A DNA stretch of 64,000 nt from contig CANMQX010000008.1 in NCBI GenBank assembly GCA_947500135.1, forward strand, positions 95,600 to 159,599, given 5' to 3'. The first letter of the stretch is position 1; the number at the start of each line of letters is the position of its first letter. A model generated the notes under the pieces. It saw nothing but the letters and a program-made list of their open reading frames with translations, searched no databases and was not told where the DNA came from. Position numbers and translations under genes: made by a program. Below, piece after piece: positions 53,205 through 61,738 of this stretch. The stretch comes from an uncultured Paracoccaceae bacterium. Its GTDB lineage: Bacteria; Pseudomonadota; Alphaproteobacteria; Rhodobacterales; Rhodobacteraceae.

Positions 53205-54579
53205 AAATCACCTCCCGCACTTGACCCAAATACGTAAAGGCGGTGGCTTCGCCGTCTTCAATAGCGATCTCGACTACACGTTTTGCTGCCTCTAGCAACG
53301 TTCCACTTGACGTCTTTAGCTTTCGTGCTTCGTTATGGAGTAGCTCAAATTTTTGTTGCTCAGTTTTTGAAAGGATAGGAATCAAAAACTTCTCTACATC
53401 CCTTGGGTATAAGTGAAGCTGGCCAGTCGCGCCTGTGATATATCGCTCGATTTGCAGCTGACCTAGCTCGGACCGAAGGTAGGCCGCTAAATAATATGGA
53501 TTAAGGTCAGTTTGTCGAATGACGGTTACTTCGCTTACTGTCCCAAATTTTCCTTCCTTGTCAAAGACATGGACCTTGCCAATTGACCCGAAACCAATGG
53601 AAGAGATCAGGACGTCGCCTTTTTCCAAATAGAAAATTGGTTCAGACGAATTTGATTTATACAACCGTGTTTCATCTTCGATATCAGTTAAATCTCCCGA
53701 TCTTATGATTGGAATATCGCCTTCGCTTGAATAAGGTACCGTGCGACCCTTTAGGAGTAAGCCCTTGAGGTCGAAAAGATCGAATTTCTCTTTATGTAGT
53801 CTTGTCAAATCATTGAATTTTGGACGATAAAACTGTGCATCCCAGCGCTGTTCTAGGGCAAAATCTGACAGTCTTCCAGTATATGTGAGTGGATCTGCTG
53901 GCGTCCACTCTTTCAGATCAAGTGCCTCTAGCATACAAAGCTCTGCTTCACTTTGCTTGGCTAAAATTTGACCTCTGATTTCAAGTGATGCTTCAACAAA
54001 TTCGTGCACCATCTCGTTCAGACTGCTGCTAAATTTTGGAACAGGAATTCGATAAAGGTCATCCTTGGCAATATATGCTACGAGTAAGTTGGTCTTAAGG
54101 CGGTCCTTCAGCACCTTACCATGTCGCCCAATCAAATATGCGGCCAACAAAGACCTCTGCCAGAGCTGTTTTGTCGTCAGTTTGAAGCAAGTCCCTGTCA
54201 CGAGCGTCTTGGCGGGGAAGTTGGGAGGAACCACAGCAATCTTTTCTGCCTTTCCTTTTACTTCTATTAGTAATTCACCTTCCCTAATGCGACCTTTTGG
54301 ATATCTCAGCCACTCAGCTTCCGGTACGCATACAAGCGAGGCTTCGTCTATGAACGGCGTGGTGATGTCGGCGCTTTGTAAGAAGTAAGGAAGGCTCAGC
54401 TCCTCACCTTCGATGCGAGGGATCGCTTTGGTGTTCTCATAGACGACACGATAGCCGTCTTGCACGAAGTCACCGAGCCTGTGGCCTCCTTCCAATGCAC
54501 GAGAAGTGCGTACAGCCATTTTGATGAAATATTCTGGATCAAATCGACCCGTCAGATTTTCAGACATGGCTTCCGACAA
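53188..54579 (-). CDS. Specificity (S) subunit of the island restriction-modification system
   Basis: The protein (463 residues) has two target-recognition domains of the HsdS type, the first ending near residue 210, the second centred on DLFDLKGLLLKGRTVPYSSE and FYLEKGDVLISSIGFGSIGK, each followed by a helical spacer (KFLIPILSKTEQQKFELLHN). It would give the fused nuclease-methylase its DNA target. TTG 54579 is used. Family-like sequence (LLEGLEATVVSLSEA) extends upstream in frame toward the previous gene with no ATG or GTG, so the true start is unclear. It follows the methylase gene. Confidence 0.86.
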   Translation of the reverse strand: MSEAMSENLTGRFDPEYFIKMAVRTSRALEGGHRLGDFVQDGYRVVYENTKAIPRIEGEELSLPYFLQSADITTPFIDEASLVCVPEAEWLRYPKGRIREGELLIEVKGKAEKIAVVPPNFPAKTLVTGTCFKLTTKQLWQRSLLAAYLIGRHGKVLKDRLKTNLLVAYIAKDDLYRIPVPKFSSSLNEMVHEFVEASLEIRGQILAKQSEAELCMLEALDLKEWTPADPLTYTGRLSDFALEQRWDAQFYRPKFNDLTRLHKEKFDLFDLKGLLLKGRTVPYSSEGDIPIIRSGDLTDIEDETRLYKSNSSEPIFYLEKGDVLISSIGFGSIGKVHVFDKEGKFGTVSEVTVIRQTDLNPYYLAAYLRSELGQLQIERYITGATGQLHLYPRDVEKFLIPILSKTEQQKFELLHNEARKLKTSSGTLLEAAKRVVEIAIEDGEATAFTYLGQVREVIYGATT

Positions 54580-54617
54580 TGAAACAACAGTGGCTTCCAG
54601 CCCCTCTAACAGTGCGC

Positions 54618-56642
54618 TTAGGCGGTCGCTGTCAAAGGGGCGTTCAGAAAAAAACCTAAGTTCTCTTGCCTCGCAAATTCTTGGAAAGCCTCTGCAACTC
54701 CGTCCTGTGTTTGCCCATCATGGTTAAATAGATCATGGGCAACAATAAAGTGCCCGTGACTGTCGCGGATCCGTCCACCGCCATCATCAGTTAGATAAAC
54801 CTTCTGGCCCGAATTATTGACGCTTTCGACCTGCTGTGTAGCAAAGAAAATATTATAATCGTCCACCTTTGGGCAAAGCGGACCCTTGCTGGCGTCATGA
54901 TTCCACTTTTGCAAGAACAGGACGCTTGTCTTTGTACCAGTATGCGGCTTGAAAGTATTTGGATGAAGCCCAACGACAGAAAGAATGCGGCACCGTTCCA
55001 TGATATATTCGCGCACTCTCTGGTCAGATTTGTTGTTGAACCGCGACTGCGGCAACACGACAGCCATACGTCCGCCAGGCTTAAGGAAATCAAGGTTGCG
55101 TTCAATAAACAGCAAGTCACGCCCCACTGCGCGTTCCATCTTACCGTTTTTCTTTTCGCCCATGTTGTAGAGGGCCAACATATCCGACTGCTTTATGTCG
55201 CCAGCGAAAGGTGGGTTAGCCATGACAATGTCGAAATTGAAGTCTCTATATTCACCCTTTTTCTTACTTGCTTGCTGCTTACGCAGACCTTTCCAGCCAT
55301 TGAAATAGGCGTTCTGCCAGTCTTCATCCTTTACGGTTTCGTCCCACTTTTTCCAGTCAAGAGTGTTGAGATGAAGCACATTGGTTTCGCCATCACCTGC
55401 AATTAAGTTGAGGCAGCGAGCGACACGCACACTCTTTTCGTCAAAGTCGATAGCGAAAGCGTTCTTGCGAACATAGTCGATGGCGCGAGGTTCTTTCTGT
55501 TCCATGGTGAACAAGTGGTTTTCTGGTATTCCCATGTCCGCATAGATTTGACGCCATACATGAAACATTGTGTGGACTGTGAAACCTGCCGAACCACAGG
55601 CCGTGTCTACAACGGTCTCATGTTCTTGAGGGTTCATCATCTTTACGCACATGTCGATGACCCAACGTGGTGTGAAGTATTGCCCTTTTTCTCCCTTCGA
55701 AGATTTGCCGACTAGATACTCAAAAGCGTCATCGATGACGTCAAGGTTTGAGTTGAAGAGCTTCCATTCTTCCAGCGAACCGACGCACACCTGAAGGTGG
55801 TCAGGGGACAGGCGAATTCGCTCATCTTCCAGAAAGACGCCCTGCCAACTCTCTTTGGCTTCATCGAAGAGACCCTGAATTTTTTCCTTGAGTTGAGATG
55901 CAGTGTTTGTGTTTCGAAAGCGAAGTGGGGTCTTGTTCCGGTGGGACTTCATCTCATCGTGCAGCTTGGTGAAAATGAGTTTGAAGACCTCCTCAAACAC
56001 ATCAACGCCTGCGTTCGCCAGCACTTCGTCTTCCATGTCCACGATCAACTCGCGGAGTGAAATGGATTTAGTCCCTTCACGCTCGCGTTCGTTTTCTTTG
56101 TCCACAAGATCTTGAACGTACCAAGGTTGATTAACAATCTCCTCAATAGTTTGATCCACTCGCGGCATGTGGTGGATATCAACAAAGTAGTTCGGGTTCT
56201 TTCGGTGCCAAACTTTTGCGACAACATCATTGCTCCAGACCGCCAACGGTGCGCCAGTCGCATGGGTATATGAACGAAGCTGTTCCTTGCCGTCCTTTAG
56301 CTTTCCTTGTTTGACCTCGATTATGATGTAAGGGACCGTTGGCCGATCAGCATCAAAGATGACAATATCTGCACGTTTTGAACTATCACGTCCGAACGTG
56401 ATCGGATACTCAACCTGAATCCGCGAAGCCGGGTAGCCATAGTCACCAATTAGACGGGCTAGCCAAAGCTGGCGAGTGCGTTCTTCGGGCTTAAGCTGCA
56501 CGTCCTTCTTGCGAACGAGACAAGAAACAAAGTTGGTCGAGTTGCCACGAACGTCCTTTTCAAAGCTTCGCGCATCCAATGCCGCTTGCTCCTGCTCCGA
56601 GAACAATACGAATTCGCTGAATTCTGTTGTTATTTTGTTCAT
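54618..56642 (-). CDS. Fused PD-(D/E)xK nuclease and N6-adenine DNA methylase
   Basis: The 674-residue protein has an HSDR_N-type nuclease domain (about residues 50-145; Asp 92 in ADIVIFDAD, Glu 109 and Lys 111 in IIIEVKQGK) and then an N6-adenine methylase: FTPRWVIDMCVKMM, motif I VVDTACGSAGF (Asp 346) and motif IV DIVMANPPF (Asn 476). There is no helicase/translocase domain, so unlike Type I it cannot move along DNA. This single-chain nuclease-methylase plus separate S protein resembles Type IIB/IIG (BcgI-like) logic. It opens the four-gene operon. Confidence 0.9.
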   Translation of the reverse strand: MNKITTEFSEFVLFSEQEQAALDARSFEKDVRGNSTNFVSCLVRKKDVQLKPEERTRQLWLARLIGDYGYPASRIQVEYPITFGRDSSKRADIVIFDADRPTVPYIIIEVKQGKLKDGKEQLRSYTHATGAPLAVWSNDVVAKVWHRKNPNYFVDIHHMPRVDQTIEEIVNQPWYVQDLVDKENEREREGTKSISLRELIVDMEDEVLANAGVDVFEEVFKLIFTKLHDEMKSHRNKTPLRFRNTNTASQLKEKIQGLFDEAKESWQGVFLEDERIRLSPDHLQVCVGSLEEWKLFNSNLDVIDDAFEYLVGKSSKGEKGQYFTPRWVIDMCVKMMNPQEHETVVDTACGSAGFTVHTMFHVWRQIYADMGIPENHLFTMEQKEPRAIDYVRKNAFAIDFDEKSVRVARCLNLIAGDGETNVLHLNTLDWKKWDETVKDEDWQNAYFNGWKGLRKQQASKKKGEYRDFNFDIVMANPPFAGDIKQSDMLALYNMGEKKNGKMERAVGRDLLFIERNLDFLKPGGRMAVVLPQSRFNNKSDQRVREYIMERCRILSVVGLHPNTFKPHTGTKTSVLFLQKWNHDASKGPLCPKVDDYNIFFATQQVESVNNSGQKVYLTDDGGGRIRDSHGHFIVAHDLFNHDGQTQDGVAEAFQEFARQENLGFFLNAPLTATA

Positions 56643-57043
56643 TTTTCTTGCCAGTTCAATTGTTCAACAGGAGGATGGGGCTTGTCAGTTGTGAATGCGC
56701 TTATTCGAATATACAGCTCAGCTCAAAGCAAACAGGCGGAGAATTTCGGCACAATTTTTCGTGACCCTATCTTGTTCCTTAACTTCGGTAACTTCCCCCA
56801 TACCCCTTCCGAGGGCAAGATCAAGGTACGCCCCGGCTTAACTTGTTCCTCCGTCCGTACAAACGGAGACGCACAGTGCCTTTGACTAGCTCAATAGGAA
56901 CGAAGATGAGGCTTTGTCCAACTACCCCCCGGTTGACAAAACCGAGCTTCCGCCAGCATAAGTGCGACACGAAGTGCGACACACAACTCAACCTCGCACT
57001 GGATTATTCAAGCCCTCCAATGGCTTGGAAAGATGGTGGCGGG
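56643..57043. other. Upstream region of the restriction operon inside the island
   Basis: About 400 bp with no convincing gene. It must hold the leftward operon's promoter and contains a pair of integrase arm-like repeats near its right end. Confidence 0.45.
56961..56981 (+). repeat. Putative integrase arm sites, right pair
   Basis: AGTGCGACA occurs at 56961 and 56973, 12 bp apart, in the same orientation and phasing as the left pair (47893, 47905). It lies about 63 bp inside the right att repeat. Confidence 0.6.
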
Positions 57044-57063
57044 TCCGGTACTCGCCTCCATTT
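57044..57063 (+). repeat. attR: 20-bp direct repeat
   Basis: TCCGGTACTCGCCTCCATTT is identical to the tRNA-Cys 3' end copy and marks the right edge of the island. Confidence 0.88.
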
Positions 57064-57108
57064 AATATCAAACACTTAGCTCTCTCCCTCTTGTGCCCCA
57101 AACGGGGC

Positions 57109-57185
57109 GTTTACAGATGCGTTTATGCCCGCGTCAGCACTAATGACCAGAGCCTAAGCGACACTCTGAAATCTTTGATTCTCGA
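57109..57185 (+). pseudogene. Serine recombinase (resolvase) N-terminal scrap
   Basis: VYRCVYARVSTNDQSLSDTL fits the N-terminus of serine recombinases (YARVST-DQSL, with the catalytic Ser). The frame then turns to unrelated sequence. It is a short truncated remnant just outside attR, in DNA older than, or parallel to, the island. Confidence 0.6.
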
Positions 57186-57530
57186 TGGACTCCGCTGCAG
57201 TTCAACGCGACTCCCGTTCACCCAAAGGTCGGTATTCTCGAACCTCCAACAGCAAAAACGTTGCGTGGCGCATCGCCTAGATGGCGCAGAAGCTCTTTTG
57301 GATTCCTTACCGAAGCGGGGAAGTGCCACCGACACGAAGAACTAAAAATGAAGAGGCCTGACGACTGGGCCTTACGGTGGGCACACGCCTTCGCAGGTTG
57401 ATAGGCTGTGTTGACTGTCAACCCAAGGCAACTTATGGGATGGAATAGGCGTCAGTTACAGCGCTCAGACACTGCAAAAGGTGGCACTCGTCCATGGTCA
57501 AAATGCGGGTGACTTCCATGGTGGACGTCT
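57186..57530. other. Gap without an identified gene
   Basis: About 345 bp before the glycosyltransferase gene. I see no coding frame with family similarity and no clear terminator. It may hold the promoter of the surface-glycan genes. Confidence 0.4.
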
Positions 57531-59861
57531 ATGACTAAGATAACCAGAGCCACCAGAAATTCCAAAACACGCGGAAAAGATGGTGTATCGTCAAATGCTG
57601 CTCGTCAAATAGCACCATCACCAAGACGCAACCGGAAAGCCGCCGTGACTGACCTGTCCATTATCATTTGCGTGAGAGCAACCACAGACGCGCAGATCAT
57701 AGACCGAACACTGTACGCATCGTTTTTCTGCGGAGAGCGGAATGGCACCGAAGTTATAGTCGTCGATTCATCGACCGAAGACACCGCGAAGTCTGCGATA
57801 AAGGACAGCGTGACGTCCTTTGGCGGCACCTATATTGCAAATACTGACAATACGCGAACGTATTCCTTGGCCCAAGCCCGCAATATTGGTGCTGCAGCTG
57901 CCCGCGGTGGCTATCTGCTATTTGCTGATATAGATTTGATCGCTCCAAACGGTTTCATAGAGTTACTACATCGCTTCATCAAGAACGGGCGTCTCTCACA
58001 GGCAGAAAACTTTTTTTCCATTATTCCAGTTGTATATCTCGGGTCGCTGTCACCAGCCATGACGATTACTGAATTGCGCTCTACGTCGCTCCAGGATCTC
58101 CTCTACGGACCAGTAAACGAAAACGTCAACGAGATCCAAATGGTTAACTCGACCATACTAATTCACAAGAGCTTCTATACTCTATTGGGTGGGCAGCATG
58201 AGGGCTTTCGTGGATGGGGCATGGAAGATTGGCATTTTCTTTGGAAGTTGATGTCGTTTCCACAGCCATTCCCGGGCGCAGCTAAATCCACTCAGTTTCA
58301 CCGTAAATCTGCCAATGAAACTCTAACGCCTGATAACTGGCGGGATACAGCATGGTTGATCGGCAACGAAGCATTGCAGCACGGGCTTTATCTTTTTCAT
58401 ATTCCGCACGAAAAGCGCGCTTGGAGATCAAGCTTGGTAAGCAACGAAAAACGCTTTGACGCCCTCGTGCATAACAACATTGTTTTGGAAAATAACGGTC
58501 GATTGAAAACTGGCCAACCATATCGAGTGTATAGTGATGATCCATCGATAGCCAACGCGCTTTTGTATCCTCCAGAATCGCCTATTTCTGTTTCCAAGGC
58601 TTCAGACATCGTTGGTCACTTTCAAACACTTCGCAAACGTAGTGATGCTGGGCGCCCGGTGATCGGGGCGATTGAGCCAGATCGAGTTTTTTACGAAGCG
58701 TTTGGCAAACTGCAATCTGGCAGCTACGAGTTTGATTTCATTTATCCAACCGGCTCGCCAGGCACCTCTTTTTATTTTTCGTGCCAGAATGGGGGCATAA
58801 TCCCGCCAAAGCCGGTCGATAATCCTAACTCAAGGGCAGCGTCTCATGCGGAATTTCCTGAAACAGCTGCTATCAATGCCACAACCTTCCGGCGCAGCCA
58901 GTGGAGGAACGGAAAAATACTCCCCCTGTTCATCCTCACCGAAGATATCCAGGAACCGAAGTACGAAGCCAACACATCTCAAGTCTTGTTCGGGATGCCC
59001 CCTGTAAAGTTTCGCTCTCTGGTGAATGCGCTGCTTCCATTGCTTAGCAACGAAAAGGTTGCGATGGTGTTCGACCGACTTTCCCTTGGGAATGGGCAGA
59101 CCTTTTCGTCGGACAACGCGCATGATGTCAGCGGCGAATCTCTGGCCTTGCTGATCCACGCATCAGATATGGTAATTACGCAGTCGCCCAGATACGCCCT
59201 TCAAGCGGCGCTCGCCGGGAAGCCAGTGATCACGACGGGCAATCTGTTCGAACGGCTTCTGCCATCGCTACCAATTAGCCAGCAACTGCATGAAATTTAT
59301 GACTTCATTGAAGACCCTGATGCACGGCAGGCGAGCATTTCGCAAGATGAGATCGAGATTGCGTTGCAGTCTGCCTGTCTTTCTGTCGCGGATGATCGGG
59401 GTGCCCCGACGCCGACTGACCTTCTAAAAGATAGCGGAAACATGCGGGTGCTATACGAGCAGGTCGCACGCCCGGAAGCTTGCTCAAATTTTGCTTTTTC
59501 AAATCAATTGACCAACCCGGGCCTTTATGCATGGCTCTACCCACATATCAATTCAAAAAACGCCGATGCGCTGCATCTGCAGATCCGCGATAATCCCTAT
59601 GTGCGACTCGACCGGTCAGCACTCAAGATGAGACAGTCTAAGGCAGGCGATCAAGCTCCCCGTAAAACTAGCGCGAATGGATCTTTCCAGAGCAACTTCC
59701 CAGCAAATGCAAGCGAAAGAAGAGTGATGTATCGCTCTGCACCCAACGGCACCCGGCTGCGACGCAAGCTTGCGAAGCTGTGGCGCTCGCCGCGCCAGTT
59801 TTTTGATGACTCATCAAACCCTGCCTTACGAGCTTTTCGATTTCTGTTTCCGAAACCGTAG
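57531..59861 (+). CDS. Two-part glycosyltransferase (GT2-like plus capsule-synthesis-like domain)
   Basis: The 776-residue protein starts with a GT-A domain (about residues 40-330): TDLSIIICVRAT, DxD in LLFADIDLI (Asp 133/135) and the galactosyltransferase-like GFRGWGMEDWHFLWKLM (~226-242). The C-terminal part (about 480-640) has DMVITQSPRYALQAALAGK and PVITTGNLF, reminiscent of the capsule-synthesis (KpsC/KpsS) Kdo-transferase fold. It may join two sugars, or polymerise and transfer them. ATG follows GGTGGACG. It is the first gene of a compact set. Confidence 0.72.
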   Translation: MTKITRATRNSKTRGKDGVSSNAARQIAPSPRRNRKAAVTDLSIIICVRATTDAQIIDRTLYASFFCGERNGTEVIVVDSSTEDTAKSAIKDSVTSFGGTYIANTDNTRTYSLAQARNIGAAAARGGYLLFADIDLIAPNGFIELLHRFIKNGRLSQAENFFSIIPVVYLGSLSPAMTITELRSTSLQDLLYGPVNENVNEIQMVNSTILIHKSFYTLLGGQHEGFRGWGMEDWHFLWKLMSFPQPFPGAAKSTQFHRKSANETLTPDNWRDTAWLIGNEALQHGLYLFHIPHEKRAWRSSLVSNEKRFDALVHNNIVLENNGRLKTGQPYRVYSDDPSIANALLYPPESPISVSKASDIVGHFQTLRKRSDAGRPVIGAIEPDRVFYEAFGKLQSGSYEFDFIYPTGSPGTSFYFSCQNGGIIPPKPVDNPNSRAASHAEFPETAAINATTFRRSQWRNGKILPLFILTEDIQEPKYEANTSQVLFGMPPVKFRSLVNALLPLLSNEKVAMVFDRLSLGNGQTFSSDNAHDVSGESLALLIHASDMVITQSPRYALQAALAGKPVITTGNLFERLLPSLPISQQLHEIYDFIEDPDARQASISQDEIEIALQSACLSVADDRGAPTPTDLLKDSGNMRVLYEQVARPEACSNFAFSNQLTNPGLYAWLYPHINSKNADALHLQIRDNPYVRLDRSALKMRQSKAGDQAPRKTSANGSFQSNFPANASERRVMYRSAPNGTRLRRKLAKLWRSPRQFFDDSSNPALRAFRFLFPKP

Positions 59862-59866
59862 AGAAC

Positions 59867-61735
59867 ATGACAGGCCTTTTAGAGATCCAGCCCAACCCAA
59901 CAGTCGCCTCAGTGGCATCTTCTGGCGGCTTCGTTGAAGATGTAACGTTTGGATTCACAACAATAGACCGACGGCATGCCGCCTTTGAAGCCGTTAGGAC
60001 AATCCGCCGTCACTTTCCGGAAAACCGGATTATCTTGATCGATCAAAATCTTCCAGACGAAGACGCTGTTTCTTTTTATGAAGAGCATTCGGCCAGCGCC
60101 CAGTTTGTCGAATACGATTGCGGCCTATCCGCTGCACGAAACCAGATGTTTTCATCTTGTGATTCTCGCTTTTTCTTTATGCTTGACGATGATGTTGTGG
60201 AAATTATAGCTAGTGAAATAAAGGCGAGTTACAACACATTATCGGAGACTAGTGATGTCTTGGTGATAGGTGGTCGCTCTGGAAAGATATCAACAATGCC
60301 GGACGGACAACAAGATAAACAGATCAACCCACCATTTAACAACTCTATTTTTTGCAAGTCATCTGCACAACTTGTATTACTTTTCAACCCCAGCTTATAC
60401 GATGGTATAGGTCCGCCACGATACGATAATGATAAGCGCTATCGCCTCGCAGAAGTCGCTGAAAATTTTAGTATTTTTAATGTTGAAAAATACCGCAAAC
60501 TTGGACTTCGTTGGGACGAAGATCTAAAGATCGGCGTTGAACATCTCGACTTCTATTTCAATACTCAGTGCGCTCTTTCGAGTGGGGATGATGCTAAGAT
60601 GCTGCTTAACCCCAACATGGTAGCCTATGACGTCGATGCCTTGACAGAACAGAGTATGGCGGCCTACCGAAAAAAACGTTTCCGTCAGAATTTTCGCAAC
60701 TTGTATTCGCGCAAGTGGAATGCTGCAGCAGAAATCCACCTTGGAAATTGGACTAATGTGTTCTGGCCCGACGGTCATAAAACAATACGACCTACAGAGA
60801 TAGCAAGGTTTTTTGAAAGCCAGAAGTCTCACTATGAACGGTCCGGAATTGATCTTCGTGAACGGTTCGAAGACTATGAAGTTGGGCCTAGACGCTTGAC
60901 ATTCATCGCCACCACGATCGACAGATTTGATGCTATCCAAGCCCTCGTAATATCTATTCGCGCGCGATTTGATCAGTCAGTCGATATTGTCATAGGCTTG
61001 CAAACGAGCAATCCCCCAGAAGGTTTCGATGTATTTGCTACCCATTTTGACGTTAGGACTATGCAGATGGAAGATGACATTGGCCTATCTGCGGCGCGCA
61101 ATCTGTTAGTTCAGGAAGTCAATACTGACTACTTTGTTCTCTGCGATGATGACTTTGTCGTTGACGATGCTTTCGTGCTTGGAAACGCTATCCATACACT
61201 GGGCAATGAACCTGAGGTAGCAGGTGTTGGCGGTTGCTACCGTGACATCATTTATTCGCAAGATATGCGTCTAGACTGTAGAACAACACGGCATTTTACT
61301 TTTCATGCGGCCTACGAACCACTGACTGGGACGCTCATTCGAGTACCTTTTTATCACTTACCATTTTCAGAGTGTTTCGACATGGAGCGCGGCGTCAATG
61401 ATGTGGATGTATTGCAGAATTTGGCTGTTTTCAGGACAAGCAACTTCGGTAAGGACGTATTGCACTGGGACGACCATATGAAGATATCCGGTGAGCATAT
61501 GGATTTCTACGTCAAGAATCTTCTCGTCGACAAAAAAACTTTTGTTTTTGATCCCAGCCTGAGTGTCCTTCACAATCGCGTTCAAAACGGTGCATACCGC
61601 GCAAAGCGCATGCGGACAGATGGCATCGAATTGTTCCACGAAAAATGGAACATTCGTCACGAGGTATATAGTGAACTTGGTGTACGTTCACCCTGTCGGA
61701 ACGAAATGACATGGCGCGCCATTCGGAATGACTAG
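59867..61735 (+). CDS. Tandem-domain glycosyltransferase
   Basis: A 622-residue protein made of two similar GT-A units. Unit 1 (about 20-320) has CGLSAARNQMFSSC and FFFMLDDDVVE (~residue 106). Unit 2 (about 345-615) has IGLSAARNLLVQEVNTDYFV and LCDDDFVVDDAF (~426). The RN-LL--TDYF---DDDF pattern recalls GT12-like (N-acetylgalactosaminyl) enzymes. The internal duplication suggests two transfers by one protein. The start lies 5 bp after the previous stop, so the genes are coupled. Confidence 0.72.
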   Translation: MTGLLEIQPNPTVASVASSGGFVEDVTFGFTTIDRRHAAFEAVRTIRRHFPENRIILIDQNLPDEDAVSFYEEHSASAQFVEYDCGLSAARNQMFSSCDSRFFFMLDDDVVEIIASEIKASYNTLSETSDVLVIGGRSGKISTMPDGQQDKQINPPFNNSIFCKSSAQLVLLFNPSLYDGIGPPRYDNDKRYRLAEVAENFSIFNVEKYRKLGLRWDEDLKIGVEHLDFYFNTQCALSSGDDAKMLLNPNMVAYDVDALTEQSMAAYRKKRFRQNFRNLYSRKWNAAAEIHLGNWTNVFWPDGHKTIRPTEIARFFESQKSHYERSGIDLRERFEDYEVGPRRLTFIATTIDRFDAIQALVISIRARFDQSVDIVIGLQTSNPPEGFDVFATHFDVRTMQMEDDIGLSAARNLLVQEVNTDYFVLCDDDFVVDDAFVLGNAIHTLGNEPEVAGVGGCYRDIIYSQDMRLDCRTTRHFTFHAAYEPLTGTLIRVPFYHLPFSECFDMERGVNDVDVLQNLAVFRTSNFGKDVLHWDDHMKISGEHMDFYVKNLLVDKKTFVFDPSLSVLHNRVQNGAYRAKRMRTDGIELFHEKWNIRHEVYSELGVRSPCRNEMTWRAIRND

Positions 61736-61738
61736 ATC

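Larger units (their letters stand above)
47838..57063. mobile_element. tRNA-Cys-integrated genomic island
   Basis: About 9.2 kb bounded by a 20-bp perfect direct repeat, TCCGGTACTCGCCTCCATTT (47838-47857 and 57044-57063). It contains a tyrosine integrase at the left end, a membrane protein, an XRE regulator and a leftward four-gene operon (nuclease-methylase, specificity protein, HEPN-type protein, PolA-like protein). No conjugation or phage structural gene is seen, so it is an integrative element that would need help to move. Confidence 0.85.

Noticed and set aside
56962..57345. A 127-codon reading frame across attR
   Set aside because: Only the serine recombinase scrap inside it has family similarity; the rest is an accidental frame across the island junction.
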